From Pelagibacterales bacterium SAG-MED50 (GTDB lineage Bacteria; Pseudomonadota; Alphaproteobacteria; Pelagibacterales; Pelagibacteraceae), in the NCBI GenBank assembly GCA_014653385.1, contig JACWER010000004.1, positions 24,028-88,027 of the forward strand: 64,000 bases of DNA, written 5' to 3'. A model generated the notes under the pieces. It saw only the letters and a program-made list of their open reading frames with translations, did not search any database and had not been told where the DNA came from. The translations under genes and the position numbers were made by a program. This document shows, piece by piece, positions 28,274-37,599 of the stretch. Within the stretch, counting starts at the first letter, position 1. Every line of letters starts with the position of its first letter.

Positions 28274-29406
28274 AGAAAATATTTATTTTAACTGGCGAAC
28301 CCTCTGGAGATAAATTAGCTTCAACAGTTATTTCAAAACTAATGCTACAAGACCCTAATGTTGAGTATTTATCAGTAGGAGGAACTCATATAAAAAAGCT
28401 TGGTATTCAATCAATTTTTGACCTCAAAGAAATTACTTATCTTGGGTTTACAACCGTGTTACTTAATATTTTTAAGATAAGGAATAGAATTAATAAAACA
28501 GTTGATGAAATTATAAAATTTAATCCAGATATATTGTTTAGCGTTGACAGCCCAGATTTCACATTAAGAGTAGCTGAAAGAGTTAAAAAAATAAATAATA
28601 ATATTAAAACAATTCATTATGTTGCTCCTCAAGTCTGGGTTTGGCGTAAAAATAGGGTTAGAAAAATTAAAAAGTTTATAGATCATATGCTTTTGTTATT
28701 TAATTTTGAAAAAAAATATTTTGAACCAGAAAATATTAAAACAACATTTGTAGGACATCCTTTAATTGAAAAAAAAGAAAATATAAAAACAGATTTAAAT
28801 AATTTAATATCCAAAGATAAGAAAATTATATCAATTTTTCCTGGTAGTCGTAAATCAGAAACAAACGTACTTTTACCTATATTGTTAGATTTTGTTAAAC
28901 TGATGAATAAAAAAGAAAATATTTATTTTTTTGTTTTTCATGCGACAGATGAAAATAAAGATTTTATTATTAATGAAATTAATAATATTAATTTAAATAA
29001 CGTAGATGTTGTTTCTGATGAAAATATCAAATCACAAATATTATCTAATTCAATATTCGCTGTCTCTAAATCAGGTACTGTTTCATTACAAATTTCAAGT
29101 GCAAATGTACCATCAATAATAATTTATAAATTAAGTTTTTTAAACTTTATGATTTTTAAATTATTAGTGAATGTTAAATTTGCTAATATTATTAATATAA
29201 TAAATAACAGAGAAGTAATTCCAGAATTATTACAAAACGAATGTAATGCTAAAGAAATTTTTAATACAGTTATTTATTTTTTAAAAAATCCTGAATTAAT
29301 TAAAAAACAATTAAGTGATTGTAATAAAACTTTAGAGGGTATTAAATCTAAAACATCTTCTTCAAATGAATCAGCTTCAATCTTAAGCAAGTATCTTACT
29401 TCCTAA
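28270..29406 (+). CDS. lpxB: Lipid-A-disaccharide synthase
   Basis: LpxB (GT19) joins lipid X and UDP-diacylglucosamine into the lipid A disaccharide. The 378-aa protein shows ILTGEPSGDKLAS at the N-terminus, DSPDFTLRVAERVK, HYVAPQVWVWRKNRVRKIKK, GHPLIE and FPGSRKSE, all family landmarks. It ends the plus-strand envelope cluster. Its last 24 bp overlap the end of gltX on the opposite strand, with no terminator hairpin between. Confidence 0.96.
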   Translation: MKKIFILTGEPSGDKLASTVISKLMLQDPNVEYLSVGGTHIKKLGIQSIFDLKEITYLGFTTVLLNIFKIRNRINKTVDEIIKFNPDILFSVDSPDFTLRVAERVKKINNNIKTIHYVAPQVWVWRKNRVRKIKKFIDHMLLLFNFEKKYFEPENIKTTFVGHPLIEKKENIKTDLNNLISKDKKIISIFPGSRKSETNVLLPILLDFVKLMNKKENIYFFVFHATDENKDFIINEINNINLNNVDVVSDENIKSQILSNSIFAVSKSGTVSLQISSANVPSIIIYKLSFLNFMIFKLLVNVKFANIINIINNREVIPELLQNECNAKEIFNTVIYFLKNPELIKKQLSDCNKTLEGIKSKTSSSNESASILSKYLTS

Positions 29407-30783
29407 TCTTTTTTTAACTTCATCTTTACCTAAAGAAATTACAATATCATAAAGTCCTGGGCCAAATTTGGATCCAGTTAAGGCCACTCTTAATGGTTGC
29501 CCAACTCCTTTGAAATTTGTTTCATATTTTTTTATTAATTGATTTACGACTGGTTCAAGACTTTCTTTATTTAAATTTTCTATATTTGATAAGTTATTAT
29601 TAAATTCTTTTATGATTTTTTTTGCTTTTTCATCTATTAATTTGAAATCTTCATCTTCAAATTTTACTTCATCTAATAGTATGTATTTTGCATTATTGTA
29701 AATATCCTCTAAAGTTTTCGCTTTATTTTTGAGAAAAGATAATGAAGTTTTGATTTTTACTTCTTTTGCTTGATATATTTTTTCTTTATATATATCACAA
29801 TATTCGACCAAATGTTGATAGAGTTCATTTTCTTCTATGTTTTTTATATAATATTCATTTATCGATAAGATTCTGCTCATATCTAGTTTTGAAGGAGATT
29901 TGCCAATACCTTCTAAATTAAAGTGCTCAATACTTTCTTTTAAAGTAAATATTTCTTTATCTTCAAAGGACCAACCTAATCTTAGCAAATAATTCCTTAA
30001 TGCATCAGGCATAATGCCAATTTTTGAATAATCATCCAAAGTTGATGCGTTATCCCTTTTTGATAATTTCTTACCTTCTATTGTGTGAATAAGAGGTATA
30101 TGTGCAAATTTTGGTAAATCCCAGTTCATTGCTAAATAAATTTGCATTTGTTTAAATGTATTAATTTTATGATCATCTCCTCTAATAATATGTGTCATAT
30201 TCATTTGGTGATCATCAACTGTTGCAGACAAATTATATGTTGGCGAACCATCATTTCTTAAAATTATAAAATCTTCAATTGTGTTATTATCAATTTCTAC
30301 GTCACCTTGAACCAAATCCTTTAATATTGACGAGCCTTCTATTTTACTTTTAAATCTTATTACTGGTTTTATGTCTTTTGGAGCTTCAGATTCTGGTATA
30401 TCTCTCCATTTTCTATTGTAGATATAGGGAAGTTTTTTTTGTCTAGCTCTCTTTTTTTGTTCTTCAATTTCATCTGTAGAACAATAACATTTATATGCAT
30501 TACCATTTTTTAATAGTTCATTTGCAACATTAACGTGGTCTTTAATTTTAGTTGATTGAATATATTCTTCTCCATCATGTTCTATGCCAAGCCATTTTAA
30601 AGATTTAATAATCTGAATTTTATGTTCATCTTTAGATCTTTCTTTATCAGTATCTTCAATTCTAAGGTGAAAAGTCCCTTTTTGGTTTTTGGAAAATAAC
30701 CAATTAAAAAGGGCTGTTCTTACACCACCAATATGAAGAGCTCCAGTAGGTGAGGGAGCAAATCTAGTTGCTATTTTTGACAT
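29383..30783 (-). CDS. gltX: Glutamyl-tRNA synthetase
   Basis: GluRS charges tRNA-Glu, and often tRNA-Gln in alphaproteobacteria. The 466-aa class I synthetase has the HIGH-type motif FAPSPTGALHIGGVRTALFN, LRIEDTDKERS, and the KMSKS-type motif KKLSKRDNASTL, followed by helical anticodon-binding domains. The length is standard. It is the last gene of the minus-strand run from the PpiD-like gene. Its 3' end overlaps lpxB tail to tail. Confidence 0.97.
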   Translation of the reverse strand: MSKIATRFAPSPTGALHIGGVRTALFNWLFSKNQKGTFHLRIEDTDKERSKDEHKIQIIKSLKWLGIEHDGEEYIQSTKIKDHVNVANELLKNGNAYKCYCSTDEIEEQKKRARQKKLPYIYNRKWRDIPESEAPKDIKPVIRFKSKIEGSSILKDLVQGDVEIDNNTIEDFIILRNDGSPTYNLSATVDDHQMNMTHIIRGDDHKINTFKQMQIYLAMNWDLPKFAHIPLIHTIEGKKLSKRDNASTLDDYSKIGIMPDALRNYLLRLGWSFEDKEIFTLKESIEHFNLEGIGKSPSKLDMSRILSINEYYIKNIEENELYQHLVEYCDIYKEKIYQAKEVKIKTSLSFLKNKAKTLEDIYNNAKYILLDEVKFEDEDFKLIDEKAKKIIKEFNNNLSNIENLNKESLEPVVNQLIKKYETNFKGVGQPLRVALTGSKFGPGLYDIVISLGKDEVKKRLGSKILA

Positions 30784-30805
30784 CAGTGATGTTTAGACTA
30801 TTTTT

Positions 30806-31483
30806 TTAGAAGTTTCTATATAAAGATACCAAAACTCCTTGGACTTTAACTCTGTCTGGTCCAAAAATTTTAGTTTCATAATTTCTATTAGCACTTTCAA
30901 GTGCAACCACTTTACCTTTTTTACGAATTCTTTTAAGCATAGCCTCATGCTCATCAATTAAAGCTACTACAATTTTTCCATTATCAGCAGTATCTGTTCT
31001 TCTTATAATTACAGTATCACCTTCATTGATACCAGCTTCTATCATTGAGTCCCCCTGAACTTTTAATCCAAAATAATCACCATTTTTTTCTAGATTACTT
31101 GGTAGAGGAATTCTTGATACTTCATTTTGTATAGCTTCAACTGGAGTACCAGCAGCTATTTTACCAAGAACAGGAACTTCCATTTCATCAGAATTAATAT
31201 TAACCTCATCTAAACCACCTTTAATTACACTAGGCGAGAAACTGTTATAAATATCATTTGCAGAAGCGGTTTCTGGCAATTTAATTACCTCTAAGGCTCT
31301 TGCCTTGTGGGCTAATCTTTTAATAAATCCTCTTTCCTCTAATGCACTAATTAATCTATGGATACCTGATTTAGATTTTAGATTTAACGACTGTTTCATT
31401 TCTTCATAAGAGGGAGAGACACCAGAACTCCTCAACTTCTTGTTGATAAATAAAAGCAGGTTTTTTTGTTTTTTAGTAAGCAT
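30806..31483 (-). CDS. lexA: LexA SOS repressor
   Basis: LexA represses DNA-damage genes and cleaves itself when RecA is activated. The 225-aa protein has an N-terminal winged helix (about 1-66), the Ala111-Gly112 cleavage site in KIAAGTP, the catalytic Ser146 in QGDSMIEAG and Lys184 in EAMLKRIR. A perfect alphaproteobacterial SOS box lies 25 bp upstream, so autoregulation is expected. It sits between trpC and gltX, a conserved alphaproteobacterial neighbourhood. Confidence 0.97.
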   Translation of the reverse strand: MLTKKQKNLLLFINKKLRSSGVSPSYEEMKQSLNLKSKSGIHRLISALEERGFIKRLAHKARALEVIKLPETASANDIYNSFSPSVIKGGLDEVNINSDEMEVPVLGKIAAGTPVEAIQNEVSRIPLPSNLEKNGDYFGLKVQGDSMIEAGINEGDTVIIRRTDTADNGKIVVALIDEHEAMLKRIRKKGKVVALESANRNYETKIFGPDRVKVQGVLVSLYRNF

Positions 31484-31485
31484 AA

Positions 31486-31500
31486 GAACAAATATCGTAC
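31486..31500 (-). promoter_or_regulatory. Possible second, degenerate LexA box
   Basis: On the minus strand this reads GTAC-N7-GTTC, one mismatch from the GTTC-N7-GTTC consensus. It lies 3-17 bases before the lexA start, beside the stronger box at 31508-31522. A second weak site in the leader would tighten autorepression. One mismatch in an AT-rich genome can occur by chance, so this is tentative. Confidence 0.35.
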
Positions 31501-31507
31501 AAACAAT

Positions 31508-31522
31508 GTTCTATAAAAGTTC
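31508..31522 (+). promoter_or_regulatory. LexA-binding SOS box upstream of lexA
   Basis: The sequence is GTTC-TATAAAA-GTTC, an exact match to the direct-repeat SOS box GTTC-N7-GTTC known for alphaproteobacterial LexA. It lies 25 bp upstream of the lexA start codon on the opposite strand, where it would overlap the lexA promoter. It implies that the SOS response is retained and that lexA is autoregulated. Confidence 0.88.
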
Positions 31523-31572
31523 TTATCAATAAACAACAGTAAAAAAACTTAGTAAAATGTGGGGTAATTTAA

Positions 31573-32364
31573 CTACAAAACTGAGAAAATAGAATTTTCT
31601 GATAAATTTTTTAAAAGTGATTCACCAATTAAAAAAGTTTTTATAGAAGTTTTATTCTTCAAATCCAAAAGTTCATCTTTTGTTTTAATTCCACTCTCAG
31701 AAATTAAAGGTCCCTGATGATTTAAAAGCACATTATGAATATCGTAGGTTGTATTAATATCAGTTTTAAGTGTTTTTAAGTTTCTATTGTTAATTCCAAT
31801 TATAGCTTCTTTAAAATTCAAAGCTTTTTTCGCTTCTTCTACAGTATGCACTTCAACGATAACTGACATGTTAAATTTTAATGCTTCTTCATATAATTCA
31901 TTAGCTAAATCATCTGATACTCCCGCCAGAATAATTAAAATAGCATCAGCACCATAACTCTTTGCTAAAGGTATTTGAAATTTATCAATAAAAAAATCTT
32001 TACACAAAATTGGTAAATTAAATTTTTGTTTAATTTTACTGATATGAATTAAATTTCCTAAAAAAAAATCTTCCTCAGTAAGTACTGATAAGCAAGTTAC
32101 ATTATTTTCGTTATAAATTTTTGCAATTTCAACAGGATTATAATCTTCTATAATTACTCCCGCTGAAGGACTTGCTTTTTTAATTTCAGCTATAATTGAG
32201 ATTTTATCTTGAATTATATTATTTTGAATTTTTTCTTTAAAATTAGTAAAATTTCTATTTTTATCAATAATTTCATTTAAAGAATCTAAACTTATGGATT
32301 TCTTTAGAGCATCGACTCTTTCAATTTTTTTTGTGATAATATTATTTAATATATTCTCAGACAT
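31573..32364 (-). CDS. trpC: Indole-3-glycerol phosphate synthase
   Basis: TrpC closes the indole ring in tryptophan synthesis. The 263-aa TIM-barrel protein has the family landmarks SIIAEIKKASPSAGVI, the catalytic Lys in LPILCKDFFID, and EAIIGINNRNLKT and ISESGIKTKDE near the phosphate site. It overlaps trpD by 8 bp. There is no TrpF fusion. It ends the trpEGDC run. Confidence 0.97.
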   Translation of the reverse strand: MSENILNNIITKKIERVDALKKSISLDSLNEIIDKNRNFTNFKEKIQNNIIQDKISIIAEIKKASPSAGVIIEDYNPVEIAKIYNENNVTCLSVLTEEDFFLGNLIHISKIKQKFNLPILCKDFFIDKFQIPLAKSYGADAILIILAGVSDDLANELYEEALKFNMSVIVEVHTVEEAKKALNFKEAIIGINNRNLKTLKTDINTTYDIHNVLLNHQGPLISESGIKTKDELLDLKNKTSIKTFLIGESLLKNLSENSIFSVL

Positions 32365-33349
32365 TTTGTATTTTTACCAAATGTGAGTAGGGCTTACCAG
32401 TTAAGATAAACTCTCTTGTAAATTTATATGCATCTGAAAATTCTATGAATTTTTCATCTACTATTAATCCAGCTGCTGCATTTAAACAAACAGCTTTTGA
32501 AAAATCATTATCTTTACCTTTAAAAATTTCAATCATTTTATTAGCGTTGAAGTTAGCATCATCTCCAATTAAATTTTCAAATTTTTCTGCATTTACATTA
32601 AGAATTTTTGGATTAATTATAATTTCAGATATTTTTCCATCTTTTAATTGAATAACATTTGTATTTACGTATGGAGAGATTTCATCTAAACCATCTTCAC
32701 TATTTACAATCCATGCAAATTTTATACTTAGGTTTTTAAGTCCTTTAGCAAATATTGTAAGTAATTTTTTATCGAATACTCCTACAACCTGTCTATTAAC
32801 TAATGCAGGGTTGCTTAATGGACCAATCATATTAAAAATAGTTCTTTTACCAATTTTCTTTCTTACAGGCCCAACAAATTTCATTGCACTATGATAGTTT
32901 GGTGCAAACATAAAACCAAAATTGTTATTATTAATTTCTTTTTCTATGTCGTTTGGCTCAAGATCTATTTTAATTTTAAGTGCCTCCAAAACATCACCAG
33001 ACCCACATTTTGATGAGACTGCTTTATTACCATGTTTAGCTACTTTTGTGCCCATACTAGCTAAAAGTAAAGCTGATGCAGTAGAAATATTTAAGGTATT
33101 CATGCCATCACCACCTGTTCCGCAGGTATCAACACAATCAGTTACATTTACTCTTTTTGATTTTTCTCTAAGGACATAAACTCCACCAGCAATTTCATCT
33201 GAAACTTCACCTTTTTCAGAGAGTAGGGTTAAAAAATCATAAATTTCCTCTTCATTGGCTTTACCTGTCATTAACAATTCAAAAGCAGATTTGCTTTCTT
33301 CAAAAGTTAAATCATTTTTTTTTCTCAATTTTTCTAAAATTAATTCCAT
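32357..33349 (-). CDS. trpD: Anthranilate phosphoribosyltransferase
   Basis: TrpD transfers phosphoribose to anthranilate. The 330-aa protein shows the PRPP motif DTCGTGGDGMNTLNISTASALL, KHGNKAVSSKCGSGDVLEAL, and GKRTIFNMIGPLSNPALV. It lies three bases after trpG and overlaps trpC, so all four trp genes are probably cotranscribed. No glutaminase fusion is present. Confidence 0.97.
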   Translation of the reverse strand: MELILEKLRKKNDLTFEESKSAFELLMTGKANEEEIYDFLTLLSEKGEVSDEIAGGVYVLREKSKRVNVTDCVDTCGTGGDGMNTLNISTASALLLASMGTKVAKHGNKAVSSKCGSGDVLEALKIKIDLEPNDIEKEINNNNFGFMFAPNYHSAMKFVGPVRKKIGKRTIFNMIGPLSNPALVNRQVVGVFDKKLLTIFAKGLKNLSIKFAWIVNSEDGLDEISPYVNTNVIQLKDGKISEIIINPKILNVNAEKFENLIGDDANFNANKMIEIFKGKDNDFSKAVCLNAAAGLIVDEKFIEFSDAYKFTREFILTGKPYSHLVKIQNV

Positions 33350-33352
33350 AAA

Positions 33353-33919
33353 TTAATAATTTATAAAGTTCTTTAATATTTTTATTCCTAATTTAGTTTT
33401 AATACTTTCTGGATGGAATTGTACACCATGAATATTGTATTTTTTGTGTTGAACACCCATGATTAATCCATCATTTGTTTCAGCAGTAATTTCTAAATTT
33501 TCAGATAAGGATTTTTTATCAATAATTAAACTATGATATCTTGTGGCTTCAAATGATCTTGGAAGATTTTTTAAAATCCCAATTTGTCTAGATTTGATTT
33601 TACTTGTTTTTCCATGCATTAATTTTTTTGCTTGAATAATTTTTGATCCAAAAACTTGACCTATGATTTGATGTCCCAGGCACACTCCAAGAAATGGAAG
33701 ATCTTTATGTAAGGTTTTTAAAATATTCAAACAATTTCCCGATTGATTTGGATTCCCAGGTCCGGGTGAAATTACAATTTTATTATATCTTTTTTTAATA
33801 ATTTCTTTTGAAGTAATTTTATCATTTCTGACGACATCGACTTTTGTTTTTAAAGATGAAAGATAATGATAAAGGTTAAATGTAAAACTATCGTAATTAT
33901 CAATTAGTAATATTTTCAT
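33353..33919 (-). CDS. trpG: Anthranilate synthase glutaminase subunit
   Basis: TrpG supplies ammonia from glutamine to TrpE. The 188-aa class I glutamine amidotransferase has ISPGPGNPNQSG, the nucleophile Cys in FLGVCLGHQIIGQ and the His-Glu pair in HGVQFHPESI. It overlaps trpE by one base. In other organisms TrpG can double as PabA; context favours tryptophan synthesis. Confidence 0.96.
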   Translation of the reverse strand: MKILLIDNYDSFTFNLYHYLSSLKTKVDVVRNDKITSKEIIKKRYNKIVISPGPGNPNQSGNCLNILKTLHKDLPFLGVCLGHQIIGQVFGSKIIQAKKLMHGKTSKIKSRQIGILKNLPRSFEATRYHSLIIDKKSLSENLEITAETNDGLIMGVQHKKYNIHGVQFHPESIKTKLGIKILKNFINY

Positions 33920-35379
33920 TATCTCAATGCACTAATTAAAGCTTTAGCTTTGTTTACTGTTTCTTCATATTCTTTTATTGGTTTGCTGTCTGCAACTATC
34001 CCAGCACCAGCTTGAACATAAAATTTTTTATTTTTTGCAACAGCTGTTCTTAAAGCAATACAAGTATCAAATTCTCCGTTTGCTGAAAAATATCCAATAC
34101 CTCCGGCATATACTTTTCTTCTTGTTATTTCTAATTCATCAATAATTTCCATAGCTCTTATTTTAGGAGCTCCAGATACTGTGCCAGCTGGAAAGCCTGC
34201 CAATAATGATTTAAATTTTGAGAACTTTTTATTATATTCTCCTATTACATTAGAAACTATATGCATGACATGTGAATATCTCTCAATAATAAAACTCTCA
34301 GTGACTTTAACAGAATTGATTTTAGAAACTTTACCCGCATCATTTCTACCTAGATCTAAAAGCATTAAATGTTCTGACAATTCTTTTTTATCTTTTAATA
34401 AATCTTTTTCGTAACAAAGATCTTCTTTTTTTGTTTTTCCTCTTGGCCTTGTTCCAGCTATTGGTCTTACAGTTATCTTGTTATCTCTTAATCTTACTAG
34501 TATTTCAGGACTAGCCCCAACTATTTGAAAATCGTTAAAATTGAAGAAAAACATGAAAGGAGAGGGGTTTGTAACCCTTAATTTTTTATAAATCTCAAGA
34601 GGGTTTTTTGTAAGTTTTGCTTCAAACCTTTGGCTCAAAACTACTTGAAAAATATCACCTAATTTAATGTATTTTTTTGCTTTGTTAACCATATTAAGAA
34701 ATTTGTATTTAGGTGTATTGGACTTAACTTTAATTTCTTTAAGAGCATTACTTTTAGATTTGTTTAAATTTTTTAAAGAAGATTGAATTGTAAGTTTGAA
34801 AAGTTCAGAATTTATATCATCAAATTTCTTTTGATAATTCGTAATTTTTTCATCATTAAATATATTAATTATATAAAATATTTCTTTTTTTAAATTATCA
34901 TGAATTACAAGAGTTCTAGGTCTTAGCAATCTAACGTCTGGTAAATTAAGATCATTTTTACATTTATTAGGGATTTTTTCGATATATCTAATGGAATCGT
35001 ATGAGAAATATCCCGAGATTAAAGAACAAATCTTTGGTAATTCTTTAGGAGTTTCAAATTTAAACTCCTCAATTATCTTTTCTATTAATTTTTCAGGCTT
35101 ATCTTTTAACTTAATTTTTTTTTTGTTTTTAGTTAGATAAGAATTTTTGTTATTAAATTCCCAAATTTTATCAGGATTTTTGCCAAAAATAGTATATCTT
35201 CCTTTTATCTTCCCTTTTTCAACAGACTCAAAAATAAAGCTATTTTTTTCAATTAAAAAATTATCAATTAAATTAATTACTTCATCATCATTTTTGACTT
35301 TTTTAGAAGTATAGATAATTTGATTTTTTTTGCTTCTATGTCGAAACTTAAAATCCTTGAAGTTTCGATTGATTATCAT
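33919..35379 (-). CDS. trpE: Anthranilate synthase component I
   Basis: TrpE converts chorismate and ammonia to anthranilate. The 486-aa protein has an N-terminal regulatory and feedback domain (about 1-200), then the chorismate-binding core with FQVVLSQRFEAKLTKNPLEIYKKLR, SPFMFFFNF, RPIAGTRPRGKTKKED, LDLGRNDAGKVSK, FPAGTVSGAPKIRAMEII and YAGGIGYFSANGEFDTCIALRT. It is standalone, not fused to TrpG. Its ATG overlaps the TGA of the upstream foldase gene. Confidence 0.96.
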   Translation of the reverse strand: MIINRNFKDFKFRHRSKKNQIIYTSKKVKNDDEVINLIDNFLIEKNSFIFESVEKGKIKGRYTIFGKNPDKIWEFNNKNSYLTKNKKKIKLKDKPEKLIEKIIEEFKFETPKELPKICSLISGYFSYDSIRYIEKIPNKCKNDLNLPDVRLLRPRTLVIHDNLKKEIFYIINIFNDEKITNYQKKFDDINSELFKLTIQSSLKNLNKSKSNALKEIKVKSNTPKYKFLNMVNKAKKYIKLGDIFQVVLSQRFEAKLTKNPLEIYKKLRVTNPSPFMFFFNFNDFQIVGASPEILVRLRDNKITVRPIAGTRPRGKTKKEDLCYEKDLLKDKKELSEHLMLLDLGRNDAGKVSKINSVKVTESFIIERYSHVMHIVSNVIGEYNKKFSKFKSLLAGFPAGTVSGAPKIRAMEIIDELEITRRKVYAGGIGYFSANGEFDTCIALRTAVAKNKKFYVQAGAGIVADSKPIKEYEETVNKAKALISALR

Positions 35380-36797
35380 TTGAAATAATTTTTAACTCTA
35401 TCAATAGTTTTTTGATTTAATTGTACTTGGTATTTAATATTTAGTAGTTGATCGTAAGATTGAAGAATAGTTTTTCTAGTATTAGTATTTTGGTTATTAA
35501 CAAAATCAAGATAATCTTTATCAGTTTCGCTAAATGTATTTTTTTTTGTGCTAACTAGTTTTACTAAATATATTTTGTTTTCTTTATCATTTACTAATGT
35601 GAAAGAATTAATGGGTAATGAATAAAGCATTTTTACTGAATTTGATTCAAATTTCTCAATATCATCTATTGAATTTATAGTTATATACTCAATACTAAAA
35701 CCAGCCATTTCTTTAAACTTATTGTTATCGAATTCATTTTTTTGAATGTTTTCTAATATATTTTTATTTTTATCAAATTTACCTTTTTGATACACCAATT
35801 CACGTATTCCTTTTTTGATAGTTTCATCTGTTAAATCTGGCACTTTGTCGTATTGGTTAGTGATATTATATAATAAAAAATTATCTCCATCTTCAATAAG
35901 GTCTAATTTTGTAGATCTTTTTGAATATATATTATCTTCATTTTTTTTTTCAGTTGCAGTAGGAGTGAATTCTTTTACTTCATTTACGACTACACTTAAA
36001 TTTTCAATAATAGATTCAAAACTGTTTCCTTGAGAGATTCTATTTTCAATTTTATCTATTTCATCAAAAAACTCTTGATTAAATTCTTCTAAACCAATTA
36101 AATTTTTAGGATTTAGAACAGCATATTTAAAATCTATATACTCACTTTTTAATTGTTCTTTATTTTCCTCTAAAAATTTTTCAATTTCCAAATTAGTATA
36201 TTCATTTTTATCTTTATAAAGATTTTCCATTGCAAAATATTCAAGATCTAAAGATTTATTCTCTTCTTCAAATTTCTTTTTAGTAAGAAAATTGGGAGTT
36301 ATTGTTCCAGCTCCAATAAAATCAAATAGATGTTTTTGCAGTTCACGATTTTTTAATTGTAATTCAAACATTTGTGCTGACATATTGTTTGATAGTAAAA
36401 ATTTTTCATACTTAGTTCTTTGAAAAACGTTATTCTCATTTTGAAAATTTTTGTTTTCTTTAATTTTTTTTAAAACTGTTAATTCAGTAATTGAAAGATC
36501 AAAATCTTCTACTTCTAAGTCAATTAAAGTTGTTGAGATTAAACCTGACAATAGTTCCTCAATTATATTATTTTCTAAATTTTCTCTAATAGCTTGTTGT
36601 GAAATTCCACTTTCATTAACATAGTTCATAAAATCTTGAGTAGTTACATTAGTTTTATTAATTTTAGCGATGTTGTTTTGGTTGTTAGTACTAAAACCTC
36701 CTCCAAAGCCACCAAAGCCAAAAGCAATTATAATGACAGCAATTAAGATTAAACCACCTAATTTTTTTGCACCAAATTTTTTCAAAGTTTCTATCAT
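35376..36797 (-). CDS. ppiD: PpiD/SurA-like membrane-anchored foldase
   Basis: This 473-aa protein has an N-terminal transmembrane anchor (about residues 14-32, rich in Gly) and a large periplasmic part with an SurA_N-like region (about 40-160, including KINKTNVTTQDFMNYVN). That layout matches PpiD, a periplasmic chaperone near the Sec translocon. It is shorter than E. coli PpiD (about 620 aa), and I cannot see a clear parvulin active-site signature in the centre, so peptidyl-prolyl isomerase activity is uncertain. It precedes trpE with a 4-bp overlap; a PpiD-like gene upstream of trpE is usual in alphaproteobacteria. Confidence 0.8.
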   Translation of the reverse strand: MIETLKKFGAKKLGGLILIAVIIIAFGFGGFGGGFSTNNQNNIAKINKTNVTTQDFMNYVNESGISQQAIRENLENNIIEELLSGLISTTLIDLEVEDFDLSITELTVLKKIKENKNFQNENNVFQRTKYEKFLLSNNMSAQMFELQLKNRELQKHLFDFIGAGTITPNFLTKKKFEEENKSLDLEYFAMENLYKDKNEYTNLEIEKFLEENKEQLKSEYIDFKYAVLNPKNLIGLEEFNQEFFDEIDKIENRISQGNSFESIIENLSVVVNEVKEFTPTATEKKNEDNIYSKRSTKLDLIEDGDNFLLYNITNQYDKVPDLTDETIKKGIRELVYQKGKFDKNKNILENIQKNEFDNNKFKEMAGFSIEYITINSIDDIEKFESNSVKMLYSLPINSFTLVNDKENKIYLVKLVSTKKNTFSETDKDYLDFVNNQNTNTRKTILQSYDQLLNIKYQVQLNQKTIDRVKNYFK

Positions 36798-36852
36798 TAG
36801 CTATAAATTTATTGATCTGTAAAAAACAAATCTATAGATTAAAATTTCAATT

Positions 36853-37593
36853 ATGACAAATAAATATATGTATTTTATAGCTAATTGGAAAATGTTTGGT
36901 GATTTAAAAACATTAAATTCACTTGATAGTGTTATAAAATTTTCAAAAAATAATAAAAACACCAAGTTTAGAATTATTTATTGTCCACCTAGCACTCTTA
37001 TACGCCCATTATCAAAGAGGCTAAAAAAAACAAATCTTGAAGTTGGAGCACAAAATTGTCATGAGAGTGAAAACTATGGAGCATTTACAGGTCATGTAAA
37101 TTCAAAAATGTTAAAAAATGTTGGAGCTAAATATGTTATCTTGGGACATTCAGAAAATAGACTATCTGGTGAGACTGACAAATTAATTAATTTAAAAATT
37201 AAAAGTGCGATTAAGTCAAAATTAAAAGTAATTTTTTGTATTGGTGAAACATTTAGTGAAAAAAGAAAAAAAAGAACTAACAAAGTATTAGCAAAACAAA
37301 TTCATAATGGACTGAAGTCTATTAACGATACTTCAAATATTATCGTAGCTTATGAGCCTGTATGGTCAATTGGAACTGGTTTAATTCCCAAATCAAATGA
37401 TTTATTAAATTCGATATCATTTATCAAAAATAAATTTCGTAAAAAAATTCCAAAAGTTTTATATGGTGGCTCTGTAAACAGTAAAAATATTGCCCAATTA
37501 AAAGATATCAGTGTTATTGATGGTTTTTTGATTGGTGGAGCTTCACAAAATTCAAAAAAATTTATTGATATAATTAAAAAAACCTTTAATTAA
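36853..37593 (+). CDS. tpiA: Triosephosphate isomerase
   Basis: TpiA interconverts dihydroxyacetone phosphate and glyceraldehyde 3-phosphate. The 246-aa TIM barrel has IANWKMFGD with the catalytic Lys, LGHSENR with the electrophilic His, and VAYEPVWSIGTG with the catalytic Glu, plus YGGSVNSKN near the phosphate site. It is divergent from the PpiD-like gene across a 55-bp gap that must hold both promoters. secG follows after six bases. Confidence 0.97.
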   Translation: MTNKYMYFIANWKMFGDLKTLNSLDSVIKFSKNNKNTKFRIIYCPPSTLIRPLSKRLKKTNLEVGAQNCHESENYGAFTGHVNSKMLKNVGAKYVILGHSENRLSGETDKLINLKIKSAIKSKLKVIFCIGETFSEKRKKRTNKVLAKQIHNGLKSINDTSNIIVAYEPVWSIGTGLIPKSNDLLNSISFIKNKFRKKIPKVLYGGSVNSKNIAQLKDISVIDGFLIGGASQNSKKFIDIIKKTFN

Positions 37594-37599
37594 CCCTTC

